From Actinomycetes bacterium (GTDB lineage Bacteria; Actinomycetota; Acidimicrobiia; Acidimicrobiales; RAAP-2): DNA of 51,944 nucleotides. The notes below the pieces were generated by a model. That model had not been told where the DNA came from, ran no database searches, and saw nothing but the letters and a program-made list of their open reading frames with translations. The stretch is from the NCBI GenBank assembly GCA_021799615.1, contig JAJZAC010000006.1, positions 1-51,944 on the forward strand. Direction: 5' to 3'. The position numbers were made by a program, and so were the translations under genes. Shown piece by piece: positions 25,059 through 32,506 of the stretch (within the stretch, counting starts at the first letter, position 1; the number at the start of each line of letters is the position of its first letter).

Positions 25059-26333
25059 GTGACGGGACCGGTCGGCAGCGAGCACGAACGCCGCGGGGGT
25101 CGCACCGGCCCCGGCGATCCCGGTACCACGCCCCGCTCCGGCAGTCACGTGGTGGGCGGCCTGGCCGTCGTCGTCTTCCTCCAGTGGCTGGGGGCCAGCG
25201 CCGTCATCCCCATGCTCCCCGTCTACGTGCGCAGGGAAGGGGGCAGCGTAGCGGTGGCCGGGGCGGTCATGGCCTCGTTCTTCGTCGCCGGGGTGGTCAC
25301 CCAGTACCCCGCCGGGCGGCTGGCCGACCGGTTCGGACGCCGGGGGGTGCTGGTCGGCGGCCTCGCCGTCTACGTGGTGGCCAGCGCCGCCTTCGCCATC
25401 CCCTCCAGTCCGGGCGTCGCCATCGTCCTCCGGGGTCTCCAGGGCGTGGGGGCGGGAGCGGCCGAGGTGGCCTCGCTGGCACTGGTCGCTGCCGTGGTGG
25501 CCGAGACCCACCGGGGGCGGGCGTTCGGGACCATCTACGCCGGTGCCACCGCCGGCATGGCCGTCGGTCCCCTGGTGGGCTCCGTCCTCGGCGCCGCCCA
25601 CATGGCGGTGATCTTCGCCGGCACGGCGGCGGCGTCGGCGGTGGGGATCGGCGTGGCCCTCCGCCTGCAGGTCCCGGCCCGGGCACCGGCACCCGCCGGC
25701 CGGGGCGCGGCACCCACGGTCACGGCGCCGCCCGAGATCGGGCGGACACGGCGGGCCGCCCTCGCCGGGTGCCTGTGCGCCGCCGCCGTCTTCGGCCTCA
25801 CCAGCGGCGTCTACGACACGTGCTGGACCCTCCTGCTCGACGCCCGCCACGCCGCGGGCTGGCAGGTGGGCCTGTCGTGGACGCTCTTCGCCGTGCCCTT
25901 CGCGGTGGTGACGCGGCCGGCCGGCGCCCTCGCCGACCGGCGAGGCCGGCGTCCCCTGGCCCTCGGTGGCCTGGCCGTGGCCGTCGCCCTGTGCGCCGGC
26001 TACCCCTTCATCCCCACGGTGGCGGTGCTGGTGGGACTGGGCGCGGTGGAGGCGACGGGTGTGGCCTCGGCCATGCCGGCCGTCCAGTCGCTCCTCACCC
26101 ACGGCGTCGAGCCCCACGTGAGCGGCCGCACCCAGGGCCTCTACGCCACCACCCAGACGGCGTCCACCGCGGTGGCGGCGGCCGCGGGCGGGGTGCTGTT
26201 CTCGATCGCCCGCTGGGCGCCCTTCGTCGCCGTCGCCGTCGCCTGCGCCCTGCTCGTCGTGGCCGCCGGCCTGGCCTGGCGACGCGTGCCGGATGGCGTG
26301 GCCGGCGCGCCGGCCGAGACGCCGGCACACTGA
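25059..26333 (+). CDS. Major facilitator superfamily transporter
   Basis: This 424-residue protein has a 30-residue polar N-tail and twelve predicted hydrophobic helices. The MFS loop motif GRLADRFGRRGVLVGGL lies between helices 2 and 3, and a second copy RPAGALADRRGRRPLALGG lies in the C-terminal half. FLQWLGASAVIPMLPVYV is typical of drug-efflux-type MFS. The substrate is unknown. GTG start at 25059. The 3' end faces the DUF4012 gene. Confidence 0.88.
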   Translation: MTGPVGSEHERRGGRTGPGDPGTTPRSGSHVVGGLAVVVFLQWLGASAVIPMLPVYVRREGGSVAVAGAVMASFFVAGVVTQYPAGRLADRFGRRGVLVGGLAVYVVASAAFAIPSSPGVAIVLRGLQGVGAGAAEVASLALVAAVVAETHRGRAFGTIYAGATAGMAVGPLVGSVLGAAHMAVIFAGTAAASAVGIGVALRLQVPARAPAPAGRGAAPTVTAPPEIGRTRRAALAGCLCAAAVFGLTSGVYDTCWTLLLDARHAAGWQVGLSWTLFAVPFAVVTRPAGALADRRGRRPLALGGLAVAVALCAGYPFIPTVAVLVGLGAVEATGVASAMPAVQSLLTHGVEPHVSGRTQGLYATTQTASTAVAAAAGGVLFSIARWAPFVAVAVACALLVVAAGLAWRRVPDGVAGAPAETPAH

Positions 26334-26382
26334 ACGGGTTGCCGGGTTGCCGGCCCCCGCCCGACGGTGGAGCCCGTGGTGC

Positions 26383-26400
26383 CGGCGCCCCGCGGCGCCG
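26383..26400. terminator. Possible bidirectional terminator hairpin
   Basis: CGGCGCC pairs with GGCGCCG around a CCGC loop, between the convergent MFS and DUF4012 genes. There is no T-run, which is usual for high-GC actinobacteria. Position supports the call; sequence alone is weak. Confidence 0.4.
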
Positions 26401-26448
26401 CACCCCGCTTGCGGGCGGGAGCGGTACGACCGCCCCCGGGGGGTGCCG

Positions 26449-28230
26449 TCACCACGACACGGTCTCGGGCTTCGTGTCGTCGACGCGGCGGGCACCGACC
26501 GTCCACTGCTCGGGTGGCACCCGGGCCGATGGCAGCACGGTCATCGACCCGTGGCGGCCGGGGACGGTGAAGGTGACGACGGTGTCGTTCGTGGCACCGG
26601 GCAGCACGTCGACCTGTGAGACGACCAGCCAGGTGGGGCCCTCGGGGCCCTCGGTCACCAGCGGCCCGCCGGACACCAGCGTCGGGGGCCGGGCCCGGCC
26701 GGGCACGTTGACCGTCACCAGGCCCACGTACTCCCCCGCCACCGCGTCCACCCCCGGGTACGGACCGGCGATGTACGGGGACTGCCCCGGCGGTGTGGTG
26801 TTGTCCAGGTGCACCCGCAGGGTGACGGTGGTGCCGCCGCTCACCGGGCGGGTGGTCACGGTGACCGAGGTGTCCAGGTACGGATCGAGCTTGTTGCCGC
26901 CCCGGTTGACCACGGCCACCGCCACGGTCGACGGCGTGATCGTCCCGGCGACGCCCGCACCCGTCCATGCCGCCTCGGTCGCCGGATCGGCCGACCACAC
27001 CAGCAGGTGTCGCCCCTCGGTGGCGCCGGCCATCGCCTTGGCCAGGGTGGTGAGGTCGGTGGACTGGCCCTCGAGCTGGTGGAGCACGGCCGAGGCCAGG
27101 GCGCCGAGGCGGTCGCGCCGGCCCGTGTCCCCGGTCGCCGAATCGGCGAGCCCGACGTACTGGTCGTGGAGCAGGTACTGCTCGACGGACGACGAGTCGA
27201 CGGTCACACCGGCGGCGGTGACCGGGCCGGTGGCGCCGAGCAGTTGCTTCAGTCCGACCACGTCGAGGGAGAGGACGCCGTCCACCCGCTGTCCGGTGTC
27301 GGCCTGCCACATGTCGGCCGCCATGCGGGCGGTGACGTCGAACTGCGGCGTCACACCCAGGTTGCGCCAGTCCTGGCCCGGATGCAGCCATCCCCAGTTG
27401 CGGGCCAGTTCCGCAGGGACGGGTACGGCCCCGGCCGGCAGGGTCAGGCTCCCGGCCGGCTGCATGGGGCCGAGGTGGAGGTGGCCGCCGGACGTGGTGG
27501 CCGTGCCGACCTCGAGGAAGGCGCCCGACCCGGCGCGCATCTCGGCGTTGTTGGACGCCAGCACCAGGTACGTGCGGGGACCCTGGAGGATGGCGGCCGT
27601 GGCGGCCGACACCGAGGCGGCATGGGAGAGGCGACGCTCGGCGTCGGTCAGCTGGGACACGAACTCGTTGTGCTTGGCGGCCAGCGGGGCGACGAGGCCC
27701 GCCGACGGGCCGACGTCGATGGCGTCGAGGCGGGACGCGGCCCGGCCGGACAGGGCGGCGAGCTCCCGCAGGGCTGCCACCCGCTCCGGCCCGGCGCCGT
27801 GGGGTGCCTGGAGGACGGCATGGGCACCGACCACGAACGACGACCCGGTGGCCGCCACGGTGGAGGCGGCGGCGGACAGGTCCCGCACCGCCCGGTACTG
27901 GCGGCCGGCCACGGGCACGGCCACGAGCGGCACCATCCACGGCTCGGTCAGGTCGGCGTGGGCCGCGTCGAACTGGGCCCGGGCGGCGTCGAGGGCCCGG
28001 CGGGTCCCCGGCGCGCTGACCTGGTCGGGGCTCAGGTTCGCCCGCAGCGCCTGGAGCTGGTCGAGGCCGCGCCGGGCATGGTCGTAGGCGGCGAGCGCGG
28101 TGAGGGACACCGCCCCCACCCACAGCACGACCAGACCGAGCACGGCAACGACCAGCCGTCGGCGCCAGCGGCGCGCCGGGGCGCCGGTAGGGGGCGGCTC
28201 GGTCGTGTGCACGTCGGGGCTGGTGGTCAT
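26449..28230 (-). CDS. DUF4012 membrane-anchored extracytoplasmic protein
   Basis: This 593-residue protein has a short cytoplasmic tail, one helix (VVAVLGLVVLWVGAVSLTAL, about residues 27-46) and a large outside domain. Family-like segments are YLVLASNNAEMRAGSGAFLEVG, DVTARMAADMWQ and VDGVLSLDVVGLKQLLG. DUF4012 proteins occur beside capsule and exopolysaccharide genes in actinobacteria; their function is unresolved. The Asn-Ala-Glu-Met-Arg block and the PGQDWRNLGV region resemble LytR-CpsA-Psr-associated segments, which could fit a role in attaching polymers to the wall (inference). Divergent from the sortase gene by 120 bases. Confidence 0.85.
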   Translation of the reverse strand: MTTSPDVHTTEPPPTGAPARRWRRRLVVAVLGLVVLWVGAVSLTALAAYDHARRGLDQLQALRANLSPDQVSAPGTRRALDAARAQFDAAHADLTEPWMVPLVAVPVAGRQYRAVRDLSAAASTVAATGSSFVVGAHAVLQAPHGAGPERVAALRELAALSGRAASRLDAIDVGPSAGLVAPLAAKHNEFVSQLTDAERRLSHAASVSAATAAILQGPRTYLVLASNNAEMRAGSGAFLEVGTATTSGGHLHLGPMQPAGSLTLPAGAVPVPAELARNWGWLHPGQDWRNLGVTPQFDVTARMAADMWQADTGQRVDGVLSLDVVGLKQLLGATGPVTAAGVTVDSSSVEQYLLHDQYVGLADSATGDTGRRDRLGALASAVLHQLEGQSTDLTTLAKAMAGATEGRHLLVWSADPATEAAWTGAGVAGTITPSTVAVAVVNRGGNKLDPYLDTSVTVTTRPVSGGTTVTLRVHLDNTTPPGQSPYIAGPYPGVDAVAGEYVGLVTVNVPGRARPPTLVSGGPLVTEGPEGPTWLVVSQVDVLPGATNDTVVTFTVPGRHGSMTVLPSARVPPEQWTVGARRVDDTKPETVSW

Positions 28231-28350
28231 CGGTTCGGTCAGAGCTCCGGCGGTGGACCGGCCGGCTGGTGCCCGCAGCCAGACCGTACCCGGTGGTGCC
28301 GGCCGGGGCCCGCCGGCCGCAGCCTCCCCCGCCCTGGGTAACATGCCTGC

Positions 28351-29289
28351 GTGTCGTTCACGGCCGTGCGGATCGCCATCGGCCGGGCGCTCCTCGTCTT
28401 CGGCATCCTCGCCCTCCTGTTCATCCCCTACGTGCTGTGGGGGACCGGCATCGTCGCCGCGCAACACCAGGCGGCACTCCGCCAGCAATTCGAGGCCGCC
28501 CGCAGGCACGCCGGCGTGGCCACGCCGCCAGCCACGCCGCCGCATCCGACGGGACCGCCGCGGGTGGCTCCTCCCACCCCCGATCCGGCGGTGGGCAGCC
28601 CGGTCGGCCAGCTGTCGATCCCGGCGCTCGGCCTCACCACCGTCGTCGTCGAGGGGACGTCCGAGGCCCAACTGCAGATGGGCCCGGGCCACTACCCGGG
28701 AACGCCCCTGCCCGGTCAGGCGGGCAACGCCGCCATCGCCGGGCACCGCACCACCTACCTCCACCCCTTCTACAGCCTGGACCACCTCCGGCCCGGCGAC
28801 CCCGTCACCGTCGTGACCCTCCAGGGGACCTTCACCTACCGGGTCACCGGCAGCCAGGTGGTGGCTCCCGACGACGTGAGCCCGGTGGCGCCGACGCCGA
28901 CGCCCGAGCTCACCCTCACCACCTGCACGCCGCTCTACAGCGCGTCCGAACGCCTGGTCGTCCACGCCACCCTGACCGCCAGCATCCTGGCCGGCGCGGC
29001 CGTTCCCGGCTCCACCACGACACCGTCCACGACACCGTCCGTGGCGTCGGCGGGCCGATCCCGGCCGCCGGCGACCGCCGCGGGACTGGCCGGTGGGACG
29101 GGGAGCTGGCTGCCGGCCCTCGTGTGGGGCCTCGTGCTCCTGGCCCTGGCCGGCGCGGTGGCGGCCCTGGCGCGGGGCCGGTCCCGGCGGGCCCGGGTCG
29201 CCACCTGCCTGGCCGGCGCGGCGGTGGGACTGGTCGTGCTGTTCTACTTCTACGGCGCCGTCACCCCGCTGCTCCCGGCCAGCTTCTGA
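28351..29289 (+). CDS. Class E-type sortase with extra C-terminal membrane helices
   Basis: This 312-residue sortase has an N-terminal helix (LLVFGILALLFIPYVLW), then a Pro/Thr-rich linker. The catalytic barrel has IPALGL, the His in NAAIAGHRTTYLHPF, the Cys in LTLTTCTPLYS and the Arg in SERLVVHATL. The TLTTC motif and the lack of a class-specific helix insert suit actinobacterial class E. Unusually, about 90 residues follow the barrel: a Ser/Thr/Pro stretch and two hydrophobic helices (LVWGLVLLALAGAVAALA, ATCLAGAAVGLVVLFYFYGAV). It should attach a surface protein to peptidoglycan. GTG start. Confidence 0.88.
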   Translation: MSFTAVRIAIGRALLVFGILALLFIPYVLWGTGIVAAQHQAALRQQFEAARRHAGVATPPATPPHPTGPPRVAPPTPDPAVGSPVGQLSIPALGLTTVVVEGTSEAQLQMGPGHYPGTPLPGQAGNAAIAGHRTTYLHPFYSLDHLRPGDPVTVVTLQGTFTYRVTGSQVVAPDDVSPVAPTPTPELTLTTCTPLYSASERLVVHATLTASILAGAAVPGSTTTPSTTPSVASAGRSRPPATAAGLAGGTGSWLPALVWGLVLLALAGAVAALARGRSRRARVATCLAGAAVGLVVLFYFYGAVTPLLPASF

Positions 29290-29313
29290 CCCGAGGTACT
29301 ACCCTTCCCGCCC

Positions 29314-29748
29314 ATGGCCATCGACGACCCGCACCCGCCCGTGGCTCCCGACCCGCCCACCGACCCCGCCGGCGTGGTCCGGACCGTGACCGAGGCCCTG
29401 GCCCGGGGCGACCTGTTGACCGTCATGGGCCACGTGACCGGCGACGTCGAGTGGTCGGTGTGCGCCGCCGACCGCCGGGCCGCCCCGTGGTTCGGCGCCT
29501 ACCGGGGGCGCCGGCAGCTGTCCGCCATGTTCGAGGCGCTGGCCGAGCTCGCCTTCGACGACTTCACCCTCCGGCGGCTGGTGGCCGACGGCGACCTGGT
29601 CTTCACCTGGCTCCACGTGGCGTTCCGGACACCGACGGGCCGGTCCGTCGACACCGAGGAGGTCCAGATCTGGGAGCTCGACGGAGCCAAGGTGCGGCGG
29701 GTGCGCACGCTGCTCGACACCGCCGCGGTGGCTGCCGCGTTCCGCTGA
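29314..29748 (+). CDS. SnoaL/NTF2-like protein
   Basis: This 144-residue protein is a cone-shaped alpha/beta fold of the SnoaL type: an N-terminal helix (VVRTVTEALARGDLLTVMGHV), then VEWSVCAAD, the FGAYRGRRQLSAMFEALAEL helix and beta strands ending EVQIWELDGAKVRRVRTLLDT. Such proteins are small enzymes or ligand binders. No active site can be assigned from sequence. It lies 25 bases after the sortase, and its TGA overlaps the ATG of a glycosyltransferase (TGATG), so the three appear cotranscribed. Confidence 0.82.
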   Translation: MAIDDPHPPVAPDPPTDPAGVVRTVTEALARGDLLTVMGHVTGDVEWSVCAADRRAAPWFGAYRGRRQLSAMFEALAELAFDDFTLRRLVADGDLVFTWLHVAFRTPTGRSVDTEEVQIWELDGAKVRRVRTLLDTAAVAAAFR

Positions 29749-30845
29749 TGCCCGACGGTCCGGTCGCCCTCGTCCACGACTACCTGACCCAACGGGGCGG
29801 AGCCGAGCGGGTGGCGTTGGCACTCACCGACGCCTTCCCCGACGCGCCCCTCCACACCGCCTTGTTCGATCCGAGCCGCACCTTCCCCGAGCTCGCCCAC
29901 CGCGACGTCCGCCCGCTTCCGCTCGACCGGCTCGCCCTGCTGCGCGGCCGCCACCGCCTGGCCATGCCGCTTCTGGCACCGGCGTTCTCCCACCTCCGGC
30001 TGGACACCGCGGTGACCGTGTGCTCGTCGAGCGGCTGGGCCCACGGTGCCCGGACGACGGGGCGCAAGGTGGTCTACTGCTACACCCCGGCCCGCTGGCT
30101 CTACCAGACCGACCGCTACCTGCGGGGCGCGTCGCCGACGGCGAGGGCGGCCATGGCCGTGCTCGGCCCTCCCCTCCGACGGTGGGACCGGGCCGCCGCC
30201 GCCGGGGCGCACCGCTACCTGGCCATCTCGACCGTGGTCCAGCGGCGGATCGCCGACACCTACGGCATCGAGGCCGAGGTGGTCCCGCCCCCCACCACGC
30301 TCGATCTCACCGGCCCCGTGCGCCCGCTGGACGGTGTCGAGCCCGGCTTCGTCCTGTGCGTGTCTCGCCTCCTCCCCTACAAGAACGTCGACGCCGTGGC
30401 CGCCGCCTTCGCCGCCCTGCCCGACCGCCGGCTGGTGGTCGTGGGCAGCGGGCCCCTGCGATCCCGGCTGGCGTCCAGCTCGCCGGCCAACGTCCACCTG
30501 GCCGGGGAGGTGGACGACGACCAGCTCCGCTGGTGCTACGCCCACGCCGTGTCCCTGGTGGCGGCCTCGTACGAGGACTTCGGCCTCACGCCCCTGGAGG
30601 CGGCCGCCGCCGGGTTGCCGTCGGCCGTGCTCCGCTGGGGCGGGTTCCTCGACACGACCGTCGAGGGCGTGACGGGGCTCTTCTTCGACCAACCGACGCC
30701 GGCGGCCGTCGCCGGGGCCGTCCGGGCCCTCGACGGCCAGCGTTGGGACCGCGCCGCGCTGGCCGCGCATGCGGCCCGCTACTCCCCGGCCGCCTTCACC
30801 GCCCGCATCCGGGCCGTGGTGGCCGACGAGGCCGGCCGCGCCTGA
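29748..30845 (+). CDS. Glycosyltransferase family 4 protein
   Basis: This 365-residue GT-B glycosyltransferase has a VHDYLTQRGGAERVALAL start, a mid-domain YCYTPARWLY and AISTVVQRRIADTYG. The C-terminal GT4 signature has SRLLPYKNVDAVAAAF, VVVGSGPL, HLAGEVDDDQLRWCYAHA and the donor-binding Glu in YEDFGLTPLEAAAAGLPS. It resembles mannosyl-transferring enzymes of exopolysaccharide pathways, but the donor is not certain. The ATG overlaps the preceding stop by one base. It ends convergently with the glycosylphosphotransferase. Confidence 0.88.
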   Translation: MPDGPVALVHDYLTQRGGAERVALALTDAFPDAPLHTALFDPSRTFPELAHRDVRPLPLDRLALLRGRHRLAMPLLAPAFSHLRLDTAVTVCSSSGWAHGARTTGRKVVYCYTPARWLYQTDRYLRGASPTARAAMAVLGPPLRRWDRAAAAGAHRYLAISTVVQRRIADTYGIEAEVVPPPTTLDLTGPVRPLDGVEPGFVLCVSRLLPYKNVDAVAAAFAALPDRRLVVVGSGPLRSRLASSSPANVHLAGEVDDDQLRWCYAHAVSLVAASYEDFGLTPLEAAAAGLPSAVLRWGGFLDTTVEGVTGLFFDQPTPAAVAGAVRALDGQRWDRAALAAHAARYSPAAFTARIRAVVADEAGRA

Positions 30846-30854
30846 GGCGGGCGG

Positions 30855-30877
30855 GGCCCGGCGCGCCGGCGCCGGCC
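30855..30877. terminator. Possible bidirectional terminator hairpin
   Basis: GGCC-C-GGCGC pairs with GCGCC-GGCC around GCCG, with one bulged C. It lies in the 33-base gap between two convergent genes. No T-tract follows. Confidence 0.45.
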
Positions 30878-30878
30878 G

Positions 30879-32375
30879 TTACGAGGCGCCGCGGCCCTGC
30901 AGCACGGTGGCCGGCGTCTTCCACAGGATCCGGGTGTCCCACCAGAACGACCACGAGGCGACGTACAGGTAGTCGAGCCGGCACAGCTCCAGGTACGAGA
31001 GCTCGTTGCGGCCCGACACCTGCCACAGGCCGGTCATGCCCGGTCGGGCCTCGAACCGCTTGCGTGCCCACCCCTCGATGGCCTGGGCCTCGGCCACCAC
31101 GAACGGGCGGGGACCGACGAGGGACATGTCGCCCTTCCATACGTTGAACAGCTGGGGCAGCTCGTCGAGGCTGGTCCGCCGCAGGAAGCGACCGACGGCC
31201 GTCACCCGGGGGTCGTCCCGCACCTTGAAGAGGGGACCGTCGACCTCGTTGCGGTCCAGGATCTCGCAACGGGCCTGCTCGGCTCCGTCCACCATGGTGC
31301 GGAACTTCAACATCCGGAACGGCACGCCGAACCGGCCCGAGCGCTCCTGGCGGAAGAACACCGGGCCGGGGCTGGTGGCCGCGACGAGGACGGCGGTCGC
31401 TGCGAAGAAGGGCGACAGCACGAGCAGGGCCAGCGACGACGCCACCAGGTCGAAGGCGCGCTTGGCGAAGCGGGCGCCGGGGCTGAACGACGCGGGGGCC
31501 ACGTCGATGAGGGGCAGGCCCGATACGTCCTCGACACTGGAGCGGATGGTCACCAGCTCGTAGTAGCGGGGAACGATCGACACCGCCACCTGCCCGGCCA
31601 GGCTCTTCAGCATGGCGATGGTCCGCTCCGGGTGCGTCCGGGAGAAGCACACGACCACCCGCCCCACCCCGAGCGCCCGGCACAGGTCGGGCAGGTCGTC
31701 CAGCCCGCCCAGGACCCCGTCGCCATCGAGCGGGTTGTCGTCCACGTAGCCGAGGAACCGGACGTTGGCATGGGCCCGCATGTGACCGGCGACCGTGCGG
31801 GCCATGACCCCGGTGCCCACCACCACGATGGGCACCGCCGCCCGACGCAGCCGCCCGGACATGGCCACGACACCGGTGCGCGACACCGGGACCAGGACAA
31901 GGGCGATCCCGCACAGGGCGACCGTCTTGCCCACGGTCAGCTCGACGTCGCCGAAGACGCGCTCGATGCCGTAGCCGATGGCGGCGGTGGCGAACCCGCC
32001 CACGATCAGCGCGTGGGCGATGTCCTTCAGGTCGCCGACGACCGCCGTGTCGATGCGGCGGGACGCCGACCGGTACAGCCCGTAGACGGCGAAGGTCGCC
32101 AGGAAGACGGGCACCATGGCCAGGTCGAAGACGAACACGCCGCCCAGACGGTTGGCCCTGCTGGCCGGGTTCGAGGACACGGCGGCCACCACGAGCGGCG
32201 CGACCAGTGCCGCCACCACCAGGGCGGTGGCGTCGGCGGCCACCAGCCGGCGCACGGCCCGCCGGCGCATGGTCACGACCGGCGCGTCCCCACCCCGGTC
32301 GGTGGCCAACGCCGGCCACTCCTCCAGCGGCGTGAGGTCCACTGCCCGCCCGAAGCGGGGGTCGATAACGGTCAT
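30879..32375 (-). CDS. Polyprenyl glycosylphosphotransferase (exopolysaccharide initiating sugar transferase)
   Basis: This 498-residue protein has four or five N-terminal helices (residues about 40-175), a Rossmann-like segment (VVVGTGVMARTVAGHM..FLGYVDDN) and a C-terminal catalytic domain. That domain has KRAFDLVASSLALLVLSPFF, PVFFRQERSG, FRMLKFRTMV and LDELPQLFNVWKGDMSLVGPRP with RPGMTGLWQVSGRNE. Such enzymes put a sugar-1-phosphate on undecaprenyl phosphate, the first step of glycan assembly. It has a structured leader and lies downstream of the GH2 gene on the same strand, with a 131-base gap. Confidence 0.93.
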   Translation of the reverse strand: MTVIDPRFGRAVDLTPLEEWPALATDRGGDAPVVTMRRRAVRRLVAADATALVVAALVAPLVVAAVSSNPASRANRLGGVFVFDLAMVPVFLATFAVYGLYRSASRRIDTAVVGDLKDIAHALIVGGFATAAIGYGIERVFGDVELTVGKTVALCGIALVLVPVSRTGVVAMSGRLRRAAVPIVVVGTGVMARTVAGHMRAHANVRFLGYVDDNPLDGDGVLGGLDDLPDLCRALGVGRVVVCFSRTHPERTIAMLKSLAGQVAVSIVPRYYELVTIRSSVEDVSGLPLIDVAPASFSPGARFAKRAFDLVASSLALLVLSPFFAATAVLVAATSPGPVFFRQERSGRFGVPFRMLKFRTMVDGAEQARCEILDRNEVDGPLFKVRDDPRVTAVGRFLRRTSLDELPQLFNVWKGDMSLVGPRPFVVAEAQAIEGWARKRFEARPGMTGLWQVSGRNELSYLELCRLDYLYVASWSFWWDTRILWKTPATVLQGRGAS

Positions 32376-32429
32376 GCTCCTGCCCTCTCCCTACAAGAGG
32401 AGTTGCCCCTTGGGTTCCCTCGTCATGGT

Positions 32430-32456
32430 GGGCATCCCGCCTCCGACCGGATGCCC
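32430..32456 (-). promoter_or_regulatory. 8-bp hairpin in the leader of the glycosylphosphotransferase gene
   Basis: GGGCATCC and GGATGCCC face each other around an 11-base loop, 54 bases before the start codon, inside a 131-base leader. A TTTACACT segment further upstream is a possible -10 region. The stem could be an attenuator or stabiliser; no known riboswitch consensus was recognised. Confidence 0.4.
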
Positions 32457-32506
32457 ATGCACTGAACACGTTGCAGTGCCAGTGTAAAGGGGCAGGTCAC
32501 AACGTC

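Noticed and set aside
24989-28087. Track ORF 24989..28087 (plus strand)
   Set aside because: It overlaps the MFS and DUF4012 genes, both of which have family motifs, and shows no domain of its own.
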